DNA from: Thermoflexales bacterium
GTDB lineage: Bacteria > Chloroflexota > Anaerolineae > Fen-1058
Direction of reading: 5' to 3'
Assembly: GCA_030834835.1 (NCBI GenBank)
Contig: JAUQXD010000930.1
Coordinates: 1 to 5,305, forward strand
DNA: 5,305 bases
Shown: positions 1 through 5,305 of the stretch, one piece after another
How the letters are laid out: the number at the start of each line of letters is the position of its first letter
Numbering within the stretch: position 1 is the stretch's first letter
Program-made: the position numbers and the translations under genes
The notes under the pieces: generated by a model
Databases searched by the model: none
Seen by the model: only the letters and a program-made list of their open reading frames with translations
What the model was told of the DNA's origin: nothing

Positions 1-504
1 GACCAGCGCCGCCATCCGCAGCGCACACGCTAATTGATAAAACGCCTTCAGCCGCGCATCGTCGAGCGCCGCCACGATCAACAGGATCGCATCCGCGCCG
101 AAGGTGCGCGCTTCATACAGTTGATATTCGTCGACAATGAAGTCTTTGCGCAGCGCTGGCAGCAGCGAAATCGATCGGGCCGCCACCAGATCATCGAGCG
201 AACCCTGAAAGAAGCGCTCGTCCGTCAATACCGACAGCGCCGCCGCGCCGTTATCATCGTACGTTTGCGCCAGTTGCTGAACGTCGTAATCAGCGCGCAG
301 CAAGCCCTTCGACGGCGATGCTTTCTTGCATTCGGCGATTAACGCCGGGCGAGCCGCAAAATGCGCCGCGTCGCGCAACGCGCCGATGAAGTCGCGCGGC
401 GGCTCCTGCAATTCGGCCTGTGTACGCAGCCGTGCCAGCGGAACTTGTTCTTTACGAATCGCAACTTCTTCAACTCTGTGAGCGAGAATTTGATCGAGAA
501 TCAT
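1..504 (-). CDS. trpC: Indole-3-glycerol phosphate synthase, partial (C-terminus beyond left edge)
   Basis: TrpC closes the indole ring: it converts CdRP (carboxyphenylamino-deoxyribulose phosphate) to indole-3-glycerol phosphate with loss of CO2 and water, in the cytoplasm. Translating the minus strand from the ATG at 504-502 gives 168 uninterrupted codons to the window edge, of about 260 usual for the family. The N-terminus MILDQILAHRVEEVA is typical. IAECKKASPSKG (56-67) contains Glu58 and Lys60, matching the catalytic E-x-K pair; LSVLTDERFFQGS follows at 90-102; Lys120 in LRKDFIVDEYQLYEA is the equivalent of the second catalytic lysine. The residues that would hold the other catalytic Glu and the phosphate-binding end of the barrel lie outside the window. 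It follows trpD after 61 bp. There is no purine-rich Shine-Dalgarno motif before this ATG, unlike the other four genes, but no other start suits the family N-terminus. Confidence 0.96.
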   Translation of the reverse strand, partial: MILDQILAHRVEEVAIRKEQVPLARLRTQAELQEPPRDFIGALRDAAHFAARPALIAECKKASPSKGLLRADYDVQQLAQTYDDNGAAALSVLTDERFFQGSLDDLVAARSISLLPALRKDFIVDEYQLYEARTFGADAILLIVAALDDARLKAFYQLACALRMAALV

Positions 505-565
505 AGTGACCGTGTTGCGTGGTGCGTACTGCGTAATCCACGGACCACGCAACACGCACCACGAC
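505..565. repeat. Palindromic heptamer array in trpD-trpC spacer (GTGNTGC subtype)
   Basis: Plus-strand units GTGTTGC (512-518), GTGGTGC (519-525), GTACTGC (526-532) and GTAATCC (533-539) are followed by inverted units GGACCAC (542-548), GCAACAC (549-555) and GCACCAC (556-562). The best perfect stem I find pairs 511-523 with 544-556 (13 bp, 20-nt loop); a second register pairs 518-527 with 554-563 (10 bp). The array fills nearly the whole spacer, from just after the trpD stop to 6 bp before the trpC ATG. No T-tract follows on the transcribed side, so it does not look like an intrinsic terminator. Function is unknown. Confidence 0.9.
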
Positions 566-1579
566 CTAAATTGCCGCCGAGAACTGAACCAACGCATCCA
601 ACTTCGCCAGCGCCGCGCCGGATTCAAGCGAGGCTGTGGCTAACTCTAGCCCGTGCTGCACATCGCCGGTTTCCGCGCCAAGCGCCGCCGCCGCATTGAG
701 CAGCACCGCGCTCTTACGCGAGCCGTTCAGCAAACCACTCAACACGCCGCGCAAAATGCGCGCGTTTTCTTCGGCTGTGCCGCCGCGTAATTCGGCCAGA
801 TCGCTGCGCGGCAAACCCAGCGCTTTAGGATCGAGCGATGTCGTCGTGACCTGCCCGTCCTTCAAATGACTCAATCGATTCGGCCCGGCGGTATTGAGTT
901 CATCCGTGCCGCCGAAGCCATGCACCACAAACGCCGCGCGCGAACCCAGTTCGCCCAACACGTTCGCCAGCGGTTCGGTCAAATCAGGATCGAAGACACC
1001 GATGATCTGTACATCCGCGCCCGCCGGATTAGTCAATGGGCCAAGCACATTGAAAATTGTGCGTTGCCCGATTTCCCTGCGCGGCCCAATGGCATGCTTC
1101 ATCGCCGGATGAAACTTCGGCGCAAACAAGAACCCGATGCCGACCTCATCGATCGCTTTGCCCACCTGATCCGGCGTCAGATCGAGGTTGACGCCCAGCG
1201 CCGCGAGCACATCGGCGCTGCCGCACTGCGATGACGCCGCGCGATTGCCGTGCTTCGCCACCTTGCGCCCCGCCCCCGCGATCACAAACGCCGCCGCCGT
1301 ACTGATGTTAAACGTGTGCTTGCCATCGCCGCCAGTACCGGCCGTGTCGTACAGCCCCGCCCGTTCACGCACGGGTACTGGCACCACATTGGCCCGCATC
1401 GATCGCGCCGAGCCGGTGATCTCGTCCACCGTTTCGCCCTTCATGCGCAGCGCGATCAAGTATGCGCCGATCTGTGCTTGCGTCGCTTCGCCGGCCATGA
1501 TGTCGTTCATCGCCGCCTCGGCTTCGGTCTGCGTCAAATCTTCGCGTCGAATCACTTTGGCAATTGCGTCTTTAATCAT
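566..1579 (-). CDS. trpD: Anthranilate phosphoribosyltransferase
   Basis: TrpD transfers the phosphoribosyl group of PRPP to anthranilate, the second step of the branch; it is cytoplasmic and needs Mg2+. The 337-residue product has the family's usual length. A helical N-terminal part (about 1-70) leads into the PRPP site: GTGGDG at 81-86, NIST at 91-94 and KHGNR at 109-113, then GSAD at 120-123. HPAMK and RTIFNVLGPLTNPA are further family signatures, and Asp226-Glu227 in GTDEL matches the Mg2+-binding acidic pair. The frame is open upstream to an ATG at 1630, but I choose 1579 because the protein then begins MIKDAIAKV like its relatives and GGGAGG lies 6 nt before it; the 17 extra codons would be read from the spacer repeat. 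No TrpG or TrpC fusion is present. Stop is TAG. Confidence 0.97.
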   Translation of the reverse strand: MIKDAIAKVIRREDLTQTEAEAAMNDIMAGEATQAQIGAYLIALRMKGETVDEITGSARSMRANVVPVPVRERAGLYDTAGTGGDGKHTFNISTAAAFVIAGAGRKVAKHGNRAASSQCGSADVLAALGVNLDLTPDQVGKAIDEVGIGFLFAPKFHPAMKHAIGPRREIGQRTIFNVLGPLTNPAGADVQIIGVFDPDLTEPLANVLGELGSRAAFVVHGFGGTDELNTAGPNRLSHLKDGQVTTTSLDPKALGLPRSDLAELRGGTAEENARILRGVLSGLLNGSRKSAVLLNAAAALGAETGDVQHGLELATASLESGAALAKLDALVQFSAAI

Positions 1580-1585
1580 GATGTG

Positions 1586-1591
1586 CCTCCC
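1586..1591 (-). promoter_or_regulatory. Shine-Dalgarno site deciding the trpD start
   Basis: The minus strand reads GGGAGG six nucleotides before the ATG at 1579-1577. It selects this start over the in-frame ATG at 1630, which lies inside the heptamer array and has no such motif. Confidence 0.8.
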
Positions 1592-1599
1592 GTTCCAAT

Positions 1600-1649
1600 C
1601 GTGTTGCGTGATGCGTGTTTCGTCACGCAATACGCATCACGCACTACGC
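1600..1649. repeat. Palindromic heptamer array in trpG-trpD spacer (GTGNTGC subtype)
   Basis: Forward units GTGTTGC (1601-1607), GTGATGC (1608-1614) and GTGTTTC (1615-1621) meet inverted units GCAATAC (1627-1633), GCATCAC (1634-1640) and GCACTAC (1641-1647). Positions 1620-1626 read TCGTCAC, the unit typical of the other subtype. The longest perfect stem pairs 1605-1616 with 1632-1643 (12 bp, 15-nt loop). The left end (1600-1616) matches 511-527 in the trpD-trpC spacer at 16 of 17 positions. No terminator-like T-tract follows on the transcribed strand. Confidence 0.88.
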
Positions 1650-1660
1650 TTTCTCATGGC

Positions 1661-2227
1661 TCAATTCTTGATGGATAGGAAATTCTTCAACAGTTGCTTC
1701 CCATGCTTCGTCAAAATCGACTCGGGATGAAACTGCACGCCGAACGTCGGATGGTCTTTATGCTTCAAGCCCATCACGATGCCGTCGCTGGTAAACGCGG
1801 TGACTTCCAGACAATCGGGCACCGGCTCCTCCACCATCAGCGAGTGATAACGCGTCGCCTCAAACGGGCTGGGCAACCCGTCGAAAATGCCTTTGCTGTT
1901 GTGATAGATCGGCGAGGTCTTGCCATGCATTAATTTGGGCGCGCGCTTCACCACGCCGCCATACACCGCGCCGAGGCACTGATGCCCCAGACACACGCCT
2001 AGCACCGGGATTTTGCCCGTGAAGTAGCGAATGGCTTCGTTGGAGATACCGCCGTCGTTCGGGTCGCCGGGACCGGGGGAGATGACAAGGTGAGTGGGTG
2101 ACAGGGTGACAAGCTGATCGAGCGTCACTTGATCGTTGCGAAACACCTTGATTTCCGCACCCAATTCGCCCAGATATTGAACCAGGTTGTAAGTGAAAGA
2201 ATCGTAGTTATCGATTACGGCGATCAT
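1661..2227 (-). CDS. trpG: Anthranilate synthase glutamine amidotransferase subunit
   Basis: TrpG is the class I glutamine amidotransferase that supplies ammonia to TrpE for anthranilate synthesis. The 188-residue product is the usual size of a stand-alone subunit. It shows NYDSFTYNL (7-15), the oxyanion-region SPGPGDP (50-56), the nucleophile Cys79 in GVCLGHQ, YHSL, and the His167/Glu169 pair in QFHPES, so the Cys-His-Glu triad is complete. I start it at the ATG at 2227-2225 because [11 protein letters not shown] is the family N-terminus and AGGGGG sits just upstream; the frame is open to 2266, but those 13 codons are read from the spacer hairpin. It lies directly after trpE, as expected for its partner. 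Such subunits can also serve PabB in folate synthesis (PabA role); the location favours TrpG, without excluding dual use. Confidence 0.97.
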   Translation of the reverse strand: MIAVIDNYDSFTYNLVQYLGELGAEIKVFRNDQVTLDQLVTLSPTHLVISPGPGDPNDGGISNEAIRYFTGKIPVLGVCLGHQCLGAVYGGVVKRAPKLMHGKTSPIYHNSKGIFDGLPSPFEATRYHSLMVEEPVPDCLEVTAFTSDGIVMGLKHKDHPTFGVQFHPESILTKHGKQLLKNFLSIKN

Positions 2228-2230
2228 GTT

Positions 2231-2237
2231 ACCCCCT
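2231..2237 (-). promoter_or_regulatory. Shine-Dalgarno site deciding the trpG start, next to a hairpin
   Basis: The minus strand reads AGGGGGT just before AAC-ATG (ATG at 2227-2225). It supports 2227 over the upstream ATG codons at 2260-2266. Its first base is also the last base of the 11-bp hairpin arm at 2237-2247, so the folded hairpin would sit against the site. Confidence 0.7.
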
Positions 2238-2301
2238 GAAAAGTGAATCTCACCGACCATCATCATTCTTCACTTTTCACTCATCACTCGTCACTTGTCA
2301 C
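2237..2301. repeat. Heptamer array and hairpin in trpE-trpG spacer (GTGAYGA subtype)
   Basis: Five tandem units of form TNNTCAC run on the plus strand: TCTTCAC (2267-2273), TTTTCAC (2274-2280), TCATCAC (2281-2287), TCGTCAC (2288-2294) and TTGTCAC (2295-2301). A short inverted part at 2237-2247 pairs perfectly with 2269-2279 (11 bp, 21-nt loop). The array is lopsided: five units on one side and little more than one on the other. Its end overlaps the trpE stop codon (2298-2300). Positions 2281-2296 are identical to 3864-3879 in the trpB-trpE spacer. Confidence 0.9.
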
Positions 2302-3818
2302 TTCTCCGCCATTTCAATCGCTACCGCCAATGCCTTCGCCTTATTCATCGTCTCTTGATATTCACTCGCCGGGTCCGAATCCGCGACGATGCCGGCGCCC
2401 GCCTGAATGCTGACGCAGTCGCCGTGCATCAACAGCGTGCGGATGGCGATACAGGTATCCATCGCGCCGTCGTAGGAAAAGTAACCGACTGCGCCTGCGT
2501 ACAGGCCGCGCTTCAAGCCTTCGAGATCGCGAATGATCTCCATCGCGCGGACTTTAGGTGCGCCGCTGACGGTGCCTGCTGGAAACGTCGCGCGCAGGAG
2601 ATCAAAGGCCGTCATCCCATCGCGCACTTTGCCCTCAACTTGCGAGACGATGTGCATCACGTGCGAGTAACGTTCTACTACGAATAGATCGGGCACGCTT
2701 ACCGTACCGTATTCGGCTACCCGCCCGATGTCGTTGCGCCCCAGATCGACCAGCATCAAATGCTCGGCGCGTTCTTTCGGATCAGCCAGCAGTTCCTGTT
2801 CCAACGCCACATCTTCAGCCGGATGCGGGCCGCGTCGCCGCGTCCCCGCGATCGGGCGGACGGTGGCCGTGCGGCCTTCCAATCGCACCAGCATTTCCGG
2901 CGACGCGCCGATCACGTGATAGGGCTGATTGTTTACTGATCCGAAATCAAAAAAGAACATATACGGTGACGGATTCAGCCGTCGCAAGGCCCGATAGATG
3001 TCGAACGGCTGAGCGGACGTGCGGCGCGACAGGCGCTGCGACAACACGACTTGAAAGATGTCGCCCGCCGCGATGTGCTCTTTGGCCTGACGCACGATCT
3101 CTTCAAATTGAAGCTGAGTGAAGTTGGAAGTAAGCGGTTCAGGCGCTGACGAGTGACGAGTGACGAGTGAAGGGAGGGGCGCGCTGAGTCGCTCGGCAAT
3201 CCGATCGAGCCGCGTGACAGCCTCCGCGTAAGCGGCATACGGATCGCCGCTCAGATGCACGTTGGCGATGATCAGCAATCGGCCGCGCGCATGATCGAAC
3301 GCGACGAGTGTGTCGGCCAGCATGAAGATCGACTCGGGCAACGCATTGGTTGATGCTTCGCCATCGACATCCAACTTCGGTTCAAAGAAGCGCACCACAT
3401 CATAACCGAGATAACCTACCAGGCCGCCAACAAAACGCGGCAGGCCGGGCAGCACCACCGGCTTGAAACGCGCCAGTTCGGCTTGCAGCACGTGCAGCGG
3501 ATCGTTGCCGTTGGGCAGATCAAACGTGGTGGCACTGCCATTTACGCGGCGTGTCACCGCGCGGCCATTGAACGTCAGCAGCGCACTCGGCTCCACGCCG
3601 ATGAACGAATAACGCCCGATCTGCTCGCCGCCTTCTACGCTCTCCAACAAGAACGACGCGCCGTGCCCCGCCAACTTCAAATACACCGACACCGGCGTAT
3701 CCAGATCGGCCGGTAATTCCCGGTAAATCGGCACCAGGTTACCCTGCGCCGACAAGGGCAGCAGCTCTTCGATGGACGGATGAATGTCTGTGCGGTGATT
3801 GATGACTTCGGCTAACAT
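2298..3818 (-). CDS. trpE: Anthranilate synthase component I
   Basis: TrpE converts chorismate to anthranilate using ammonia from TrpG and is the committed, usually tryptophan-inhibited, step. The 506 residues match the family length. The N-terminal domain (about 25-190) has LLES at 57-60, the motif that binds feedback tryptophan, and NPSPYMFFF in the second domain completes that site, so feedback inhibition is likely retained. The chorismate-binding domain (about 232-500) shows PIAGT (322-326), DLGRND, the catalytic His386 in SHVMH, FPAGTVSGAPK, GAVGYFSYDG and a C-terminal QAGAGIVADSDP. AAGDIFQVVLSQR is also diagnostic of TrpE rather than PabB. The ATG at 3818-3816 follows GGAGGGG at short spacing. 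Oddities: residues 217-224 (SLVTRHSS), between the domains, are encoded by an in-frame copy of the spacer heptamer, and the TGA stop is itself part of a heptamer unit. It lies 69 bp after trpB and 70 bp before trpG. Confidence 0.97.
   Translation of the reverse strand: MLAEVINHRTDIHPSIEELLPLSAQGNLVPIYRELPADLDTPVSVYLKLAGHGASFLLESVEGGEQIGRYSFIGVEPSALLTFNGRAVTRRVNGSATTFDLPNGNDPLHVLQAELARFKPVVLPGLPRFVGGLVGYLGYDVVRFFEPKLDVDGEASTNALPESIFMLADTLVAFDHARGRLLIIANVHLSGDPYAAYAEAVTRLDRIAERLSAPLPSLVTRHSSAPEPLTSNFTQLQFEEIVRQAKEHIAAGDIFQVVLSQRLSRRTSAQPFDIYRALRRLNPSPYMFFFDFGSVNNQPYHVIGASPEMLVRLEGRTATVRPIAGTRRRGPHPAEDVALEQELLADPKERAEHLMLVDLGRNDIGRVAEYGTVSVPDLFVVERYSHVMHIVSQVEGKVRDGMTAFDLLRATFPAGTVSGAPKVRAMEIIRDLEGLKRGLYAGAVGYFSYDGAMDTCIAIRTLLMHGDCVSIQAGAGIVADSDPASEYQETMNKAKALAVAIEMAEK
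3145..3172. repeat. Half-palindrome heptamer array inside trpE
   Basis: Units CTGACGA (3146-3152), GTGACGA (3153-3159), GTGACGA (3160-3166) and GTGAAGG (3167-3173) form a one-direction array with no inverted arm nearby. The 28 bp match 3831-3858 of the trpB-trpE spacer at 27 positions, differing only C/T at 3164/3850, and the match includes bases outside the strict units. On the coding strand it encodes TrpE residues 217-224 without a stop. It falls in the linker between the TrpE N-terminal and chorismate-binding domains. Confidence 0.9.
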
Positions 3819-3821
3819 GTC

Positions 3822-3828
3822 CCCTCCC
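3822..3828 (-). promoter_or_regulatory. Shine-Dalgarno site of trpE
   Basis: The minus strand reads GGGGAGGGGAC directly before the ATG at 3818-3816, a strong purine-rich site at short spacing. It lies between the heptamer array and the start codon, so the array has left it intact. Confidence 0.75.
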
Positions 3829-3830
3829 CG

Positions 3831-3891
3831 GCTGACGAGTGACGAGTGATGAGTGAAGCCCTTTCATCACTCGTCACTTTTCACTCGTCAT
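3831..3891. repeat. Palindromic heptamer array in trpB-trpE spacer (GTGAYGA subtype)
   Basis: Forward units CTGACGA (3832-3838), GTGACGA (3839-3845), GTGATGA (3846-3852) and GTGAAGC (3853-3859) face inverted units TCATCAC (3864-3870), TCGTCAC (3871-3877), TTTTCAC (3878-3884) and TCGTCAT (3885-3891). A 15-bp perfect stem pairs 3838-3852 with 3864-3878 around an 11-nt loop. Alternatively 3833-3842 pairs with 3881-3890 outside 3843-3852 with 3864-3873, leaving out seven bases (3874-3880), the length of one unit. The right end overlaps the trpB stop codon (3888-3890). No T-tract follows, so it is not an evident terminator. Confidence 0.92.
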
Positions 3892-5264
3892 GCATTTACT
3901 TTCGGCAGCCCCGCCACCGCCTTCGCCACTTCTTCGATCGGATATTCGTAATCTTCCAACTCACCCGCGAAGTAACTGCGATAGCCTGTCATGTCGAAAT
4001 GACCATGGCCGCTAAGGTTGAACAAGATCACTTTCTTCTCGCCGGCAGCTTTAGCCTGCAGCGCCTCGTCGATCGCCACGCGAATCGCGTGCGCGGATTC
4101 CGGCGCGGGGATGATGCCTTCGGTGCGCGCGAACTGCACGGCGGCCTCAAACACCGGATTCTGCGCCACGGCCACGGCTTCCACCACGCCCTCGTCGTAC
4201 AACTTGCAAATGATGGGCGACATGCCGTGATAGCGCAGCCCGCCCGCGTGAATGGGCGCCGGAATGAACGCCGAACCCAACGTGTACATCTTGACCAGCG
4301 GCGTGGTCTGCGCGGTGTCGCCGAAGTCGTAGGTGTAGACGCCCTTCGTCAACGACGGCGCGGCCGAAGGCTCAACCGCGATGAGGCGCGTGGTCTTGCC
4401 GTCCTTCAATTTGCCGCGCACGAACGGCAGAATGATGCCACCCAGATTCGATCCGCCACCCGCGCAGCCGATGACGACGTCGGGATATTCGTCGGCCTTG
4501 TCCATCTGCTTCAACGCTTCTTCGCCAATGATCGTTTGATGCAGCAGCACGTGGTTGAACACCGAGCCGATCGCATATTTGGTATCCGGCGTAGTCACTG
4601 TATCTTCCATCGCTTCACTGATCGCGATGCCGAGCGACCCCGTGTGATTGGGATTTTCGGCCAGGAAGCGGCGGCCAGCCGCCGTATCCTTTGACGGTGA
4701 CGCGACAATCGTCGCGCCATACGCTTCCATCATCATGCGGCGATACGGCTTCTGCTGGTACGAAATATTGACCATATACACTTTGGCTTCCAGCCCAAAG
4801 TACCCCGCCGCAAAGGCCACCGAACTCCCCCACTGCCCCGCGCCGGTTTCCGTCGCCAGTCGCTTGACGCCGGCGCGTTTGTTGTAATACGCCTGCGGCA
4901 CCGCCGTGTTGGGCTTGTGCGATCCCACCGGCGACACGCCTTCGTACTTGTAGTAAATATGCGCCGGAGTATCGAGGGCCTTCTCAAGGTGCCGCGCCCG
5001 CATCAACGGCGTGGGCCGCCACAACCGATAGATCTCCTGCACCTCTTCGGGGATGTCGATGAACTGTGCCGCATACGGCCCGACAGACGCTTCCTGCATA
5101 ATGATGTCCATCGGGAACAGCGGCGCCATATCCTGCGGCCCGATCGGCTGGCCGGTGCCCGGATTGATCACGGGCGGCAGCGGCGTCGCAAAATCGGCCT
5201 GCACGTTGTACCACGCGGTCGGCATTTCACTTTCTTCGAGCAGGTACTTCACTTGATCAGACAT
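3888..5264 (-). CDS. trpB: Tryptophan synthase beta chain, TrpB2 (TrpB-like) type
   Basis: A PLP enzyme of the tryptophan synthase beta family that joins indole and L-serine to give tryptophan. Its 458 residues exceed the roughly 400 of ordinary TrpB (TrpB1), and its long N-terminus (about 1-75) and motifs place it in the TrpB2 group: [11 protein letters not shown] (111-121) with the PLP lysine Lys117, [10 protein letters not shown] with the catalytic acid Glu139, the phosphate loop GGGSN (269-273), GLRYHG (342-347) and NLSGHGHFD (416-424). TrpB2 proteins generally lack the TrpB1 surface that binds TrpA, and are thought to act alone on free indole or with an unusual partner; whether this one is the main synthase cannot be told here. 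It is the first gene of the cluster visible. The ATG at 5264-5262 has AAGGAG four nucleotides upstream. Its TGA stop lies in the downstream heptamer array. Confidence 0.95.
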   Translation of the reverse strand: MSDQVKYLLEESEMPTAWYNVQADFATPLPPVINPGTGQPIGPQDMAPLFPMDIIMQEASVGPYAAQFIDIPEEVQEIYRLWRPTPLMRARHLEKALDTPAHIYYKYEGVSPVGSHKPNTAVPQAYYNKRAGVKRLATETGAGQWGSSVAFAAGYFGLEAKVYMVNISYQQKPYRRMMMEAYGATIVASPSKDTAAGRRFLAENPNHTGSLGIAISEAMEDTVTTPDTKYAIGSVFNHVLLHQTIIGEEALKQMDKADEYPDVVIGCAGGGSNLGGIILPFVRGKLKDGKTTRLIAVEPSAAPSLTKGVYTYDFGDTAQTTPLVKMYTLGSAFIPAPIHAGGLRYHGMSPIICKLYDEGVVEAVAVAQNPVFEAAVQFARTEGIIPAPESAHAIRVAIDEALQAKAAGEKKVILFNLSGHGHFDMTGYRSYFAGELEDYEYPIEEVAKAVAGLPKVNA

Positions 5265-5268
5265 GGCT

Positions 5269-5274
5269 CTCCTT
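5269..5274 (-). promoter_or_regulatory. Shine-Dalgarno site of trpB; rest of upstream edge uncharacterised
   Basis: The minus strand reads AAGGAG four nucleotides before the trpB ATG. Only 31 bp remain upstream of it in the window (5275-5305). They are A/T-rich around 5280-5287 but show no leader peptide, T-box or terminator, and are too short to judge whether the operon promoter lies here or another gene precedes trpB. Confidence 0.7.
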
Positions 5275-5305
5275 CATGGAATATATTGAGCAGTTGAGAT
5301 CGTAT

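Noticed and set aside
505..565. Intrinsic terminators in the spacers
   Set aside because: The hairpins are strong, but neither here nor in the other three spacers is the stem followed by a T-tract on the transcribed strand, and the downstream genes belong to the same pathway.
1580..1630. N-terminal extension of TrpD by 17 residues from an upstream ATG
   Set aside because: The extension is translated repeat sequence, has no ribosome binding site and does not match the family N-terminus; the ATG at 1579 has GGGAGG.
1637..1657. Tiny open frame (six codons from ATG) just after the trpG stop on the minus strand
   Set aside because: It lies in the heptamer array, has no ribosome binding site, contains no Trp codon and is no longer than expected by chance, so it is not a leader peptide.
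2228..2266. N-terminal extension of TrpG by 13 residues ([13 protein letters not shown])
   Set aside because: It is read from the spacer hairpin, whereas [11 protein letters not shown] at 2227 is the standard start with its own AGGGGG site.
505..3891. CRISPR array
   Set aside because: The repeats are 7 bp, directly tandem without unique spacers, and inverted within each locus; no cas gene is present.
3846..4694. A 282-codon open frame on the plus strand opposite trpB, with similar shorter ones opposite trpD, trpE and trpC
   Set aside because: They are antisense to strongly supported conserved genes, are rich in Arg and His as expected of GC-rich antisense frames, and show no domain I recognise. 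The longest starts inside the spacer repeat.
5280..5285. TATATT on the minus strand as a -10 promoter box for trpB
   Set aside because: It would place the transcript start within or next to the Shine-Dalgarno motif, and the -35 region would fall at or beyond the window edge, so it cannot be supported.

Overview
The window holds one cluster of tryptophan-biosynthesis genes, all on the minus strand and read from the right edge to the left: trpB (TrpB2 type), trpE, trpG, trpD, then trpC, which runs off the left edge after 168 codons. Together they cover chorismate to anthranilate (TrpE with TrpG), phosphoribosylation of anthranilate (TrpD), ring closure to indole-glycerol phosphate (TrpC, after an isomerase not seen here), and the final indole plus serine condensation (TrpB). 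trpF and trpA are not in the window. The proteins carry their family motifs and I see no frameshift or broken gene.

The organism is a bacterium with GC-rich DNA. The TrpB2-trpE-trpG-trpD-trpC order and the abundance of short heptamer arrays suggest Chloroflexota to me, but this is a guess from memory of similar genomes; the sequence contains no phylogenetic marker that settles it.

Layout from right to left: 5265-5305 is upstream sequence with a Shine-Dalgarno motif for trpB; 3888-5264 trpB; 69-bp spacer; 2298-3818 trpE; 70-bp spacer; 1661-2227 trpG; 81-bp spacer; 566-1579 trpD; 61-bp spacer; 1-504 partial trpC. No stretch longer than 81 bp lacks a gene.

The unusual part is not the genes but what separates them. 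Each of the four spacers is largely filled by a palindromic array of 7-bp units fitting GTGNNGM on one strand and its complement on the other, able to fold into hairpins with 11 to 15 bp perfect stems. A fifth, half-size copy lies in frame inside trpE, in the linker between its two domains, and matches half of the trpB-trpE spacer array at 27 of 28 positions. The units provide the stop codons of trpB and trpE, and in trpD-trpC the array occupies the place of a ribosome binding site. I see no CRISPR, tRNA, insertion sequence, phage gene or new enzyme system.
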